Assembly (NCBI GenBank): GCA_022432975.1
Contig: CM039511.1
Location: forward strand, 17,634,557-17,698,556
Origin: Begonia masoniana
Taxonomy: Eukaryota; Streptophyta; Magnoliopsida; Cucurbitales; Begoniaceae
DNA length: 64,000 nt
Direction: 5' to 3'
In this document: in pieces, positions 22,205-33,483 of the stretch
Layout: every line of letters begins with the position of its first letter
Numbering within the stretch: the first letter of the stretch is position 1
The notes under the pieces: model-generated
The model's database searches: none
Told to the model about the DNA's origin: nothing
The model's input: only the letters and a program-made list of their open reading frames with translations
Program-made: the position numbers and the translations under genes

Positions 22205-25000
22205 AGAACATCCATAATCCAATAATAATATAGCAGCATATGCAATTGTAATTTTAGTTTGATAACCCTTTTTGGACTCACATGACACATCTTTTTGTGT
22301 CACGCAACACCTTGAATTGTCATCGTCCTTATTTGTAAGGTAACGTATGATTTGAACCATAACATTTTATCTTTATGATCATTTATGAATTAAATCTTAG
22401 TCTTTTTTTTTTTTTAACAAATCAAATTTAACGGTTAAATTAACGACATAGTCCAAATTGTTGATAGTAGTAAAGTAGAAGTTTGATTTTCCAAAAACAT
22501 AATTCAATGTCTAGTCTATAAATTACTCCAAATGTGTCTAAATTACATTTTATTATTAAACAATGTTTCACAATAAGGGAATGGTACCTTCAAATGCAAC
22601 CCAAAAAGATTGACACACCTTGTCATTTTTTGTTTTATGGTAGGTTAAATATCATAAATCTAATTTTTTTTTATGTTTTTTTATTTATCAATATAATTTA
22701 TATGAACTTTTAAAGTAAAATATAACCTAAATTTAGGCTTTATTAGGTTTATATTCTATTTATATTTTTGGATTAAATTGGAAAAAAAAAATTGAAATAT
22801 ATTTTAATCAGTGTTTTTTATTACTCATAAAAATATATAAAAAAGATTTTTTTTTTTTTTTTTTTAATAAAATGCAATTCTACTACCTCTGACTGATAGT
22901 TCCTTAACGTTTGTTTTTGTACCTACACCCCGCTAATGCATCAATTGTGAGCAATTTGCACAATACCGTTAGTTTTCCCATGAAATCAACGTGTAGTGCA
23001 CATGCATAATTTCTCTTTAAAAAAAGTCTTCAACTCTCTGAATCTCTTCCTCTGTCAGAATATTGCCGGAGAGATTGGCCTTCAAACTTAACGATTGAGG
23101 ACATCTGAAGTGGGATTGGCCCTGTAAGCTAACTGAAATTGGAATTGAAAACCATCTCCAAAGTTAGAATCAGGCCGATCTATGACAAAGTATTGCCGGA
23201 GAGATTGTAATTCTTGAGATTAAGCAATTAAGCTCTCGTGGGTGGAAATCACACTGCTGCCAGGTTGTAAAATAATGAACAATGAGCGGATCTAATCTAC
23301 CATTTTCCTAATATTTGGGGCCAAATAGTTCAAACAACTTCAAAAAAATAGAAGGATTAGATAATTAGTTGAGCATTCACAACTAATTGCTATGATAAAT
23401 CTTAGTGTTAAATTTTTAAGTAATGAGTAATACTACGTTTACTCTCTTATTCTACTATGTCAAACAATTGATCGTGTCATTAAAGTACAATTAATATAAT
23501 AAATTATAAATAATTAGTTAATTACATTAATTGTACCTATCATTGTTTGACACGTCAACGAATTTTTTATAAGAATAATAAAAAAATAAACATAACATTA
23601 TTTTAAATTTTATCTTCTGTCTATAGTTTCTTCTCAAGAATATATTTCTACATTAAAACCTTTATTATTAAATTTCGTAATTTTCTTTTTTGTTTTGTTT
23701 TGTTTTCAATTCTTAACAAACTCAATAGGAAAACAAAGAACATGTAATGCAAGTCAAGCTATTACGTATTACCAAACTTTACATGAACTTTTAAATATGA
23801 AAAAAATGGTATGACTCTGGGTTGATACTAATACTCGGTGCGTTCTAAGATATATTCGTTCATCAATATTTATAATAAATTATGAACAAACTCTGTCACA
23901 TTAATGTTGAGGTGTGTCAATATATTATAATGAAAAACTACATTTTATTGGTTGGTTCTCCAAAAATAAATAAATAAATAAAGGAACCAGCCATACTCAA
24001 AAGTGACTTCTAAACTGTCCAAAAATCATAATCCAATAAGAAAAGGCAACACAATAAATGCATAAAAACATGAAAGAAAATCTGGTGGTCTACGTGATGA
24101 CAAAACTCATACCCAACAAAGGTACTGAATTGAGGATAATGACGCTGACAAGAGCATTAAACAAAGCCCCCACAAAATGAAACAAACAAAGAAAATACTT
24201 CAAAATTTGAGAAACCCATATTCCACTTCTCCACCGCCCTATAAAAGTAATGGACCCTTCAGTCCTACCAACCCTACTCCACACCCCTCTTCATTTTAAT
24301 GGGAATGGAGTGGTTGGCAAATGGCCTGGCCATGGCAATGGTATCTACCATCTCTTTTAAAAGCTTATGCTCACATGTCAAGGAAAAGATCACCCACCAA
24401 GTCCAATCGTATATCTTATGATTTTTTCTATAAAGATTACAATCAGTCCAAGCTAATGCCACGTCAGAGCCATCACTTTCAAACTTCGGGACCCCACACA
24501 TTTATCACGGATCCCTATAGTTTATCTTAAATACTGAGAAAATCAAGCGAGAGCGAAACAAAGTAAATGCCTGAGAAAGGAAAAGAAAAAAAATAATTAA
24601 ATAATATAATTAGAATTTAGGATTAAGTTTTTTACATAATAAACAACTGCCTTGGTTCCATCTCTTCACGATTTTCAGGAGAACTTAACGTATTTGCAAA
24701 GTTGCTGAAAAATATTGATAGACAACTCGACGTTTCATTGCACTGAAACTCGTAGCTTCTTCGGAAGAAAAATTTGCAGAAAAAATAAATACCTAAGAGA
24801 AGAACATTTGAAAGAAAAAAGCCCAACCAGGACAAGTTTCTTTGATACCGGCCCAAAGAACAAGGTTTCTTCCTCCATTTCATCCTTCTGCCATAAATGA
24901 TAAAGATAATACCACTAAAAATTGAACAAGTCTTTAGTTCCCCTTGAGCTTCACCTGCAGGAATTAATAAATTTGAATTCTCTTCATAATCGGAGACTGC
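22205..25000. other. Convergent intergenic region between MATE and zinc-finger genes
   Basis: Holds the 3' UTRs of two tail-to-tail genes. No complete gene was seen. It is AT-rich with poly-T runs (22404-22415, 22847-22864). A possible leucine-rich-repeat remnant lies at 23035-23245. Confidence 0.5.
23035..23245 (-). pseudogene. Possible leucine-rich-repeat receptor fragment
   Basis: On the minus strand, NLSGNTL and NLSGNIL occur about 150 bases apart with LTGPIP between them, the core pattern of plant LRR receptor-like proteins. Stops and frame changes interrupt it. It is short and low in information, so it could be chance. Confidence 0.3.
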
Positions 25001-25005
25001 TAGAA

Positions 25006-25195
25006 TCAAGCTGGCATCTGCTCAAGCAGAGATCCTAAAACCAAATGATCAATGGATTCAAATTGAGAATTAGTAGTCAAAGCCTCACAGGGCACTGCAC
25101 CGCCTGGGACTGGAACTGTTAACTTGTCTCTCATAATTTCTTGTGGAGATTCTTTGACAAGGGTTAGGACCCATGAGAAGTCAGGCTCCTCCAAG
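25006..25195 (-). pseudogene. Out-of-frame C-terminal tail of the CCCH gene
   Basis: Just past the stop at 25181-25183, the other frame encodes [19 protein letters not shown] and continues to SIDHLVLGSLLEQMPA before a stop at 25006. This matches the conserved C-terminal tail (EPDxSWVxxLVKE) of OXS2/TZF7-9 proteins. It should be joined to the upstream frame, so one base deleted or two inserted near 25187 separates them. Either the gene is truncated or the assembly has an indel error. Confidence 0.8.
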
Positions 25196-27184
25196 CTCAA
25201 GTAACGATGATCCTCTCAAACAAGCCAGTTCATCACCATGAACTGACCAATCCACTTTTCCCATAGAAGAACCCCATTTCGACCAAGACCTTACTGGGGA
25301 TCCATTTGAGACAGGAATGTTGGAACCAAGGTCCCTAGAGCTCAAGCAATGCAGATTTTGATGCTTCTCGCCATGAGCAAATGGAGAAAGTCTAGAGCCC
25401 ATAGGAGATATCGGATCAGCATTGCTTGGCAACATCCGTCCAGGAGACAAGGCTCCCAAAGAAGCATGCTGCAATGGGAGTTCAACAGTTTTAGGAGACA
25501 GAAGACTAGTATTAATGTGTGACAACATGCTCTGCTGTTGTTGGAATTGTGACAAAACAGATGATTTGTAAGTTGGAGAAAACACAGAGACTGCTCCAGG
25601 ATCAGAAAATCGAGGTGATGAAGATATCTCAGAAAAGAAAAGCTCTTCCAGATTGGAAGGAGTTAGAGCTTTAGGTCTGCCAGAGCGGCTAAGACAGACA
25701 GAACTAGGGCGGAGCTGCGAGAAAAAATTCTCGTCACTCACAAGCTGTTTCTGTGAGTCATGATTCATCAACCAATTTAAATCTTCCAGTGACATGTCTC
25801 TGGCACTAAGAGAAGTTCTCAAGCGACTGGATTGTAAGCTGCTTCCAGGAAGATCAAGAGTGGGTACATTTGGCTGCTCCCAGGCTGTTGAGGCTGGAGA
25901 CATTGACTGAGAAAATGGAGAAGGAGACATTGGCTGAGAAAATGGAGACATTGGCTGAGAAAATGGAGACATGACTGATAATGATGAAGGAGATCTAGGA
26001 AAGAGACTTAATGCGGCAGCCATGTCCATAACATTAGGTGCTGATGTTGACAACCGTGGCGAAGGAACAGCAGAACCAGTAGAAACATACAAGGGCCTGA
26101 GCTCCAAAGTTGCATGGGCAAAAAAACAAACCCGTCTATCACAACTTGCCCCATCCTTGCATAGGCGTGTTCGATACTGAGCAGGATGGAGCCAGCACTC
26201 AAACACCCCATGTGCATATTCACACATGTCTCCACGCCTACAAGCACCCTTTCGAAAATCTGGACAAGGTACACAACTGTAGTGAAACTTTCTTGGATCC
26301 CTTCTGCGAGCATTCTCCCCAGGGTGAACAAAAGGACAATCAGTCCAATCATGTGAATATGCTCGTGAACAAGGTCTCACCTTGAAGGAAAACATGCGAA
26401 ACTCATCAGTTGCATAAATACTATTTTTGATGTCAGGAAGAGAAGGATCAATTAGATATTCTTTCTGCTCCACTGTAGAATTAACAGACTCATCAGTACT
26501 TTTCCTAACAAGAGAAGATGTTGACTTCAAAGATAAAAATTCCTTCTCTGTATCTGAAGTGAGCGCAGGTGATAAAGAACATGAGGTAATGAAGGATAAT
26601 TGCAAGGAGGTCAATTCATCAGGATGACAATCACTACTTCTTAATAGTTCCTCAAGCTTGACCTTCATGTTATGCAGCTTTGGATGTACATAAATGACAT
26701 CTACAGGACGATAACCATTTGCATCAACCGAATTTGGATCCGCACCCGCAGATAAAAGAATATTAACAGCCTCAAAAATGCTGACAGATCCACCAGAAGC
26801 AGCACAATGAAGGGCAGTGCTTTTATCCAATCCAGATGAGAGATTTACATCAATCTCAGGAAACGAAAGCAAAAGTTTCAGGACATTAACACTACCATTG
26901 GTAGCAGCAACCATTAGTGGGGTTCTATCCTCTTGAACAACCTGCTTTGAGCCACTATGACGGACATACCACAGTCCAGACTCATTAATGGAAGACGCAT
27001 CACAATCTATCAATCGTTTAAATCCTTCAACGTTATTATCAGAAGCAAATTCCAACAAGTCGTACAAAGAAAATTCAGTTCCAGTTATCAAGCACCTCAT
27101 GTCTTTCGGCTTAGCAGCAGTGATTTGCGCAGCAGACGAGGTATCAGTAGATGCTGATTTTAGTGTTTCAGAACCACCACACAT
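25181..27184 (-). CDS. Ankyrin/tandem CCCH zinc-finger protein, OXS2/TZF7-like
   Basis: 667 codons starting at ATG 27184 ([10 protein letters not shown]); no intron in the coding part, as usual for this plant family. Residues about 40-165 form ankyrin repeats ([21 protein letters not shown], cut here at [27 protein letters not shown]). Residues 271-357 are the arginine-rich tandem CCCH module: fingers C307-X7-C315-X5-C321-X3-H325 and C342-X5-C348-X4-C353-X3-H357, preceded by [17 protein letters not shown]. The family binds RNA or DNA and shuttles between nucleus and cytoplasmic granules in stress signalling. A run of SPFSQPM-like repeats lies near residue 415. The stop after LLELGGA removes about 60 conserved C-terminal residues that are present in another frame downstream. 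Gene identity is sure; the exact paralogue is not. Confidence 0.93.
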   Translation of the reverse strand: MCGGSETLKSASTDTSSAAQITAAKPKDMRCLITGTEFSLYDLLEFASDNNVEGFKRLIDCDASSINESGLWYVRHSGSKQVVQEDRTPLMVAATNGSVNVLKLLLSFPEIDVNLSSGLDKSTALHCAASGGSVSIFEAVNILLSAGADPNSVDANGYRPVDVIYVHPKLHNMKVKLEELLRSSDCHPDELTSLQLSFITSCSLSPALTSDTEKEFLSLKSTSSLVRKSTDESVNSTVEQKEYLIDPSLPDIKNSIYATDEFRMFSFKVRPCSRAYSHDWTDCPFVHPGENARRRDPRKFHYSCVPCPDFRKGACRRGDMCEYAHGVFECWLHPAQYRTRLCKDGASCDRRVCFFAHATLELRPLYVSTGSAVPSPRLSTSAPNVMDMAAALSLFPRSPSSLSVMSPFSQPMSPFSQPMSPSPFSQSMSPASTAWEQPNVPTLDLPGSSLQSSRLRTSLSARDMSLEDLNWLMNHDSQKQLVSDENFFSQLRPSSVCLSRSGRPKALTPSNLEELFFSEISSSPRFSDPGAVSVFSPTYKSSVLSQFQQQQSMLSHINTSLLSPKTVELPLQHASLGALSPGRMLPSNADPISPMGSRLSPFAHGEKHQNLHCLSSRDLGSNIPVSNGSPVRSWSKWGSSMGKVDWSVHGDELACLRGSSLLELGGA

Positions 27185-27239
27185 TCTTCGACTTTTGAAA
27201 TCAAGAAGCAAAATACTAATAGTCAATCTTTCGTCGATA

Positions 27240-27910
27240 CTGAAAGTTTAAAAAAAAGACCTGAAGATTAAAAATAAACTATAGAATGATAAAACATATG
27301 TATTAATTGTTAGAATTACTTGTTAAGGCCCAAAACAAATTATTCAACAAGAAAACAATATTTCGAAAGATATTTGAACAATTACGGAAAAAAAAAGTGA
27401 AACAGGAACCATTTGTCCATCAATTATAATATGAAAAGGAAAAAACCAAACAAAAATATGCAAGGTTTACTGATAACACAAATCACGGAAAATCTACTAG
27501 GCTATCGTGCTAATCCAAGAAAAAAAAAAGGAAAAAAAAACTTGAAGATCCACCAAGTCATCAACAATAAAAAAAACTGGCAGATCCACTTAATCACCAA
27601 AGACAAATCGCACTGATAAACCAATAGGTAAATTTTTTCCTCTGAAAAAAGTTCAACCTTTCAACTTGTTTCGTCAAAACAATGTTGTGATTTAAAAAAA
27701 CGACAGAGGCAGGAGTCAATAAAAAATAAATAAATTTGGAAAAAGCAGTAGGAAGAAAAATTCAAACATCACAACCTTGAAAAGAGAGATCATCCCTAGG
27801 TTTTAAAAATTAATTAAATAATCATATTACACATTTTAAAGCAAATAAATGGAAGAATATCACAAACTTAAGTACGAATCATCTATCAACATAACATATC
27901 CACTGTTGAA

Positions 27911-27961
<51 letters not shown>

Positions 27962-28615
27962 CTTTGCAACAAAAGAAATATAAGAATAAAATAAACGAGC
28001 GACCGTGAGACACAGTTTACATATGTCCAAGTAGAACTAAAATTTGAAACGAGGATCACAACGCAACTCAGTAGAAAAACTAACCGATTACAAATCAATA
28101 TCCAAGGACAAGATTATCTGAAGATCTAGAAGGAAAAAGTAATAATCATTACTGTTACAGCAAACGGTTCACCGATCAAACTGGAAGATCAAAAGAAGAC
28201 GCCAAAATCACCAAACAAGGATGAGAACTTGAAGAACTCATAGAAAGAAAGTTAACGCCTCCGCATCATCGATTGTAGACTTGTGGACAAAGAGAAAGCA
28301 CAGAAGCGAGAGAATTCAGAGAGAACAACAGAGAAGAAGTGCGGAGAGAGAGAGAATAACGTCTCGGAGAAAATGGAAATGAAAATGCAGAGAAATTTGA
28401 GGGAATTTAAATTCAATGTCGGAGTTTAAGGGAGAGGAGGCAAGTGAGATTGAAATGCATCCGAAATGAAATCCAAATTCAAATTAAGTTAGAGTGGGGC
28501 CCATTAATGACTCTGTAAGGCCGGTGGTAAATGACGTGGGAAGGAGACGTGGATTATGTTAACTAATCATCATATCCTAATTTTAATATTCGTCAAGTTA
28601 TTATGTTAATTTATT
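27240..28615 (-). promoter_or_regulatory. 5' UTR, probable leader intron and promoter of the CCCH gene
   Basis: TTTCAG at about 27243 (minus strand) looks like the acceptor of a 5' UTR intron, common in this gene family. A purine-rich transcribed-looking leader lies at about 28130-28380. The donor cannot be fixed. A (GA)n tract is inside this interval. The MULE begins at 28616, so the promoter is cut short by a 16-kb nest. Confidence 0.45.
27916..27957 (+). repeat. (GA)n microsatellite
   Basis: About 21 uninterrupted GA units (TC on the gene strand) in the presumed leader intron of the CCCH gene. GA/CT tracts near plant 5' UTRs can bind BPC/GAGA factors; here that is only a possibility. Confidence 0.95.
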
Positions 28616-29439
28616 GGATTTTTTTAATTTAAAACCCAAAATTTGAGTTGTTTTTTTAAAAAAAATTTCAAAAATTACTAGTCATAAAAAAAACCTCAAA
28701 GCATCGAAAATAGATAATTTGAACCTTATAGTCCAGATTGGATACCGGTTTCTTTTTTTTGCAATTAATTTAAAAATAAATACCAAACGATATTTAATTT
28801 ACTTGCAATTTTTACCACATATCCATCAAATTATTAGAAGATAATTTAAAAATTTTCGTGATTTTCTAACACTTGTATGATTTATTATAATTGTTTTATA
28901 AAAATAAATAAATAAAATTATAATAAATCGTACAAGTGTTAGAAAATCACAAAAATTTTTAAAATATCTTCCCATAATGTGATGAATATATGATAAATAT
29001 TTCAAATAAAATGAATATCGTTTGATATTTATTTTTAAATTAATTACAAACAAAAAGGGGAGGTCGGCTGTAACACCCGACATTTTGGCCGTGTAATAAT
29101 CTGTTGAATTATTGTATGAATTTAAATTGCCATAAATACAATAACTATTTTATTGTAAATTTTGGAGCATTTAGTGAGGGGAGAACCGAACTAATGGCTA
29201 ACTAAACAAAACACTAAGTTTAAGATGCATGGAAGGGTAAATTGGAGAGAAATTAAAGTTGGTGGGAGATAGCCAATGGATAGTTGACACATGGCAGCTT
29301 GTTGAGGAAGTTAAGTTCTTCCTCTTACGTGAAATCTTCACTTCACCTCTCTGCTTCTCCCCTTCCCTCTTGGCTTTCTCTCTTCCTGGCGACTGAAACA
29401 AAGTACCAAACCTTGTTTCTCTTGCATTCTTCTGTTTCT

Positions 29440-29750
29440 TTCAGCAAAAAGGTAAGCATCTACTCACGCTAACAAGTTTGGACAAGTTTAATGTGGGTTT
29501 TTACCGAAGTTTAGGGTTATGGTATTTAGAGAAAACTCACTGTCTTTGGATGAAAACACATTGGTGTGTTTTCTAAAGATTTGAAACGTGTTGCTGCTGA
29601 TTCTTCTAACTTATTAGTTAGCGTTTGCAGCATTGTTTATTTCTCTATGTGCATGTTACAGATCTGTGCATTTCTGAGACTTTCCAGCTAACTGCATCGT
29701 GGATAACAGGTAAGTTCATATCCGTAGGTTGGGCCTTAAGGCCCTACATC
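29440..29750 (+). promoter_or_regulatory. Splice-structured LTR leader with GGCCTTAAGGCCC block
   Basis: A donor-like AAGGTAAGC at 29452, an acceptor-like TGTTACAG ending at 29661 and a second donor-like AACAGGTAAGTT at 29710 are followed by GGGCCTTAAGGCCCTACATC (29731-29750). The same order recurs in the other large LTRs of the window, which suggests a transcribed, spliced leader. Splicing itself is inferred. Confidence 0.5.
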
Positions 29751-30340
29751 ACGGAGACTCTAGGTTTTTCTTCTGTCGGGAGGTTTCGGGTAGAGAAAGT
29801 TAGAGTTAAGTTCTGAGTTATCTGTTTTCTCTCTAGATTCTGGTGTATTATTCTGTTAACTGCTGTTTCAAGTTAAGCACTGTGAAAGTTCATGCATACA
29901 CGTTTTTCTGAAAGTTCATGCAAAACAATGTTTTCTGTACACGGTTTTGAAGTTAAGAAAGATAAAATAGAATCTGAATGTAATATATTGGTTAAGTGTG
30001 GGACGGGGACTGGCCCTCTGGTTTTATCCCTTCCTGGGATTCTGAAAAATTGTCCTTGCCAAGGACCCTCTGGTTTTATCCCTCCCTGGGATTCTGAAAA
30101 ACTACTAAATGTCTGAATGTGCCTGAAAGTGCACCTTACTGTTGCCAGTTCCCCTATAAGCCCCACTTATACCCCTCTGCCACTGAAACGTAATGTTCTG
30201 TACTGTCACTGTATTTCTGAAAGTTCATACATAGCATATGCATCACTGCATTGTTTTAAATGTTCTTACTGAGTTTTAGACTCATAGGTGAACTCCTTGA
30301 TGTAGGTACTGAACTCGAAAATGAGGACTTCGTGCCTCAG

Positions 30341-31535
30341 TGATGGGTAACGACCTGAAAATGAGCGAGTTATGACCCAAAGAGTAAGGGTTGCTCACTG
30401 GTCGACTAACCCGAGAGCAATAAAATGTATGAGCAGAAATGAAAATGTTAAAGTGCTCGAAATGAAACGATTTCTTCAAAAAAAATGAAGCTAAGAGATG
30501 GAAGATGAAGTACGTGTAAAGTGGTGATAATGTTCTGTGAAGAAAAATAAAGAAAATGATAAAACCCTGAACCGGCCGATAGAGGTATTGAGTTACCTCT
30601 CGGCTAATGCTTCTTCCAAGGAAGAAGACCGGTCTTTGGGAATGGTGTGACCTTCTCTTATGATTCCAGCACCAAGGTGACTTGGAATAGAGTAAGGAGT
30701 AAGAGCTTTCAAGCCACCACACGCTTGGAAGCAATGGAGGTTCTCTCCAATCGGTTTAAGCAAACCGATACTTACCTTGGGCACCAACCCTTGGTGGGAT
30801 TTCCAATGGCACCAACCCTTGGAAAAAGACTTTCTCTAGACACTAGTCTAAATGAAATACCTCAATTGTATTAAGTTTGGCAAAAGACCCATACAATGAC
30901 CTAGAGTATTGCTTAAATAGAGTTTGGGAGGGGTAGCTAGGTTTACAAGATTAAATGTGAGCCATTGGATGAAAAAGGATGATGGGTGGCCAAGATCAAT
31001 TGTGCTTCTTCTCCCTTGTGCCATGTCATCGATCCATGTCTCCACTAGTAAGTGTCCTTTGATGCCAAGTCATGCCTCTCCAAGCCCAAAGCAATTGGGC
31101 CTCTCCAAGCTCCATCTTCAAGTTCCATCTTCAAGCTTTGTCTTCCATTGAGTTGGGCCTCTCCCATCAAGATGGCTTACTTGAAACCGAGTTCTACCCA
31201 TATAAGCCTAAGGCCAAAATGGTCTTTCTCAAGAAACATAAAAGCAATAAAAAAAATAATAAATAAAAATTACAGAATTTGTCTCCGGGAAGACAAATTC
31301 CCGCTTCTGATGCTCCACTGGTGCTCAAGTGTAACCTTCATCCCGAGCATCCCAGAAAATAGTGTGAAGAGGTTTGTCCATGTCTCCTTGGCTAGGTGTC
31401 CACTTCAAGTCACCAAAGGGTCCATCACCTGCAAAATAAATAAATTCATTAGTGTATAAGTTATAAGTGTCATGGGCCTTGGTTATGGGCTGAGTTTTGG
31501 TTTGAGATCTAGTAATGGGCCTATGGGGCACATCA
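30341..31535. repeat. Solo LTR of a different retrotransposon, duplication CTCAG
   Basis: A 1,195-bp insertion with ends TGATGGGTAACG and GGGGCACATCA and perfect CTCAG duplications at 30336-30340 and 31536-31540. The homologous uninterrupted LTR at 42799-42803 shows the empty site. No internal region, so a solo LTR. Lineage and orientation cannot be told from what I see. Confidence 0.92.
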
Positions 31536-31912
31536 CTCAGTCTGATGAATAGGTGGCTGGTGGTTCGAGCTCCGGGGGTGGTTGCTGCAGCCAGACATAA
31601 TTTTCTGTTTTGAGGTTTAAGTCTTTAAAGTAAGGTTAATATCTGTAAAGCTTTCTGAAATTCTGGTTTTTGTGTCAAAAACTCTGTAGAGAAATTCTGT
31701 TTTGGGAAATTCTGCAATTTCATGTTAAGTTCTGTACTGTCTTTGAAATTTTGAAGTAATGTATAGATTCTGGTGTTTTGGTTTTAAAAACTCTGTTAGG
31801 AATTCCGAAAATGTATGTCAAGTTCTGCTTAACTTCTGAAATTTTAAAATAATGCATAAACCTCTGTATTTGACAGTTAAGTTTATATCCTAAAGTATTC
31901 TGGAATTGTTTG

Positions 31913-32421
31913 TGTAACACCCCTAATACTGTACCCATTTCCTGTACAAAATTTTTCATTTTCTTTTATACTTAGCGTTTATGCGGAAAACCTTTTGAAA
32001 TCAAACTAAATAAAACTTTTAAAGCAATTATAAACATTTAATTTAAGTAGAAAACAGAAGGGAGGACAAAACTGTCCAACCCGTGGCAATTAAGGGCAGC
32101 GAACAGTCGCTGCAGCATGCAGCGACTGATCGCTGCAGCATGCAGCGACTGATCGCTGCAGTTGCTGCAGCAAGCAGCGCTCGATCGCTGCAGCAAGCAG
32201 CGCTCGATCGCTGCATTGCTGCAGCGACTGTTCGCTGCCCTTAATTGCCACGGGTTGGACAGTTTTGTCCTCCCTTCTGTTTTCTACTTAAATTAAATGT
32301 TTATAATTGCTTTAAAAGTTTTATTTAGTTTGATTTCAAAAGGTTTTCCGCATAAACGCTAAGTATAAAAGAAAATGAAAAATTTTGTACGGGAAATGGG
32401 TACAGTATTAGGGGTGTTACA
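31913..32421. mobile_element. 509-bp palindromic element with LTR-like ends, duplication GTTTG
   Basis: The ends are TGTAACACCCCTAATACTG and its exact reverse complement. The outer arms (about 195 bases each) differ by a single base seen by eye, and the centre is a cluster of shorter repeats around CTGCAGCGATC. Perfect GTTTG duplications lie at 31908-31912 and 32422-32426; the empty site is GTTTG at 43171-43175. TG/CA ends and a 5-bp duplication are typical of LTR-retroelement integrase. The arms resemble the 3' end of the solo LTR at 47131-53619 (shared AAAATTTTTCATTTT, TTTATGCGGAA, AAACATTTAAT). Confidence 0.93.
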
Positions 32422-32829
32422 GTTTGGGATATTTTCTGTTAATCTGTGCATGGATGACCTCTGGTTTTAGGACTATCCATGCAGTCTGTTTCTTTGAATC
32501 TGTCAATTGTAAAGTATGTTCTACAACCTTGTTTAGAATCGGGTATTGAAGGTCTACAACTTTCATGCCTTCTGTTGTGCTGTATTTGACAGTTGAATTA
32601 AGTTCTGAAGTATTCTGAAATGATTTGGAGTATTTTCTGTATCCTTAAGTTTCTGTTATACCTTCTGTTGTGCTCGTGAACCATGTTTTGATGTGGTTGA
32701 GAATCTGAAACTTTTATTGCCTTCTGTTTTATGCCCTCGGTTTGCATGTCTTCCTGTTAAAATTGTCAAGCCCTGCCTTAAAAGCTGCATCTTCCGATCA
32801 CGTTCACTGCTGTTTTAAGTGTACATCTT

Positions 32830-33060
32830 CCGATGACGTCATCATCATCTTCCGATGACGTCATCATACCTTCTGATTCCATCTGCTGCCTTCATCTTCC
32901 GATGATGTCATCACCGATTCCGATGACGTCATCATACCTTCCGATTCCATCTGCTGCCTTCATCTTCCGATGACGTCATCACCGATTCTGATGACGTCAT
33001 CACACCTGCCGATTTCATCTGCTGCCTACATCTTCCGATGACGTCATCCATATCATCCGG
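32830..33060 (+). repeat. Array of TGACGTCA palindromes in the 5' LTR
   Basis: Units of the type CTTCCGATGACGTCATCA repeat with variable spacing. Six exact TGACGTCA sites are present plus TGATGTCA decay variants. TGACGTCA is the classical CRE/C-box type bZIP-binding palindrome; any function here is inferred. Confidence 0.9.
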
Positions 33061-33400
33061 CCACGTCATCTGCCTAAACCTTCCGGTATTATTTCTGCTT
33101 ACATCCACCGATTTCACTCGATGCCTACTTCTTCCGTCAACGCCTTCTGCCAGTTTATTTACTTTTGTTTTTATCACTTCCTGCTTTTCTTCTATCATCC
33201 ATTTTGGCGTTCCGATTCTGTTTACTGTTTTCCTGTTTTGCTTCCAAACCCAGAGACTGTTTTCTTCCTCTAAAAAGTTTTAAGGGTTTGTTTTAAAAGC
33301 CCGACCTATTATGTTCAAAAAAAATATGTGCCTGTTTTCTGTTAAATGTCCCGGAGTGACGGCTCTCGAACCCCGATTGGATTCGGGGCTGTCACAGTTA

Positions 33401-33411
33401 TGGTATCAGAG
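33401..33411 (+). promoter_or_regulatory. Primer-binding site (initiator Met tRNA)
   Basis: TGGTATCAGAG, four bases after the LTR end, is complementary to the 3' end of plant initiator methionine tRNA. Confidence 0.95.
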
Positions 33412-33483
33412 AGACAAGGTTTTAAAACCGATTCTGTGAAATGTCTGACTGCACAACCGCCACGTGAGATCGCTCCACCAACT

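Larger units (their letters stand above)
29069..33396 (+). repeat. 5' LTR of the gypsy element, with two insertions
   Basis: Starts TGTAACACCCGACATTTTGG and ends GGGGCTGTCACA just before the primer-binding site. Two insertions (30341-31535 and 31913-32421) lengthen it; comparison with the uninterrupted 3' LTR gives both empty sites at 42799-42803 and 43171-43175. Confidence 0.93.

Noticed and set aside
24632..25009. 125-codon minus-strand frame next to the CCCH gene
   Set aside because: It overlaps the 3' UTR and out-of-frame tail of the CCCH gene and starts with no family resemblance.
33226..33300. Possible coding exon in the TTTTCCTGTTTTGCTTCC region of the LTR
   Set aside because: It lies between array and LTR end, is present in all related LTRs and has no conserved frame.
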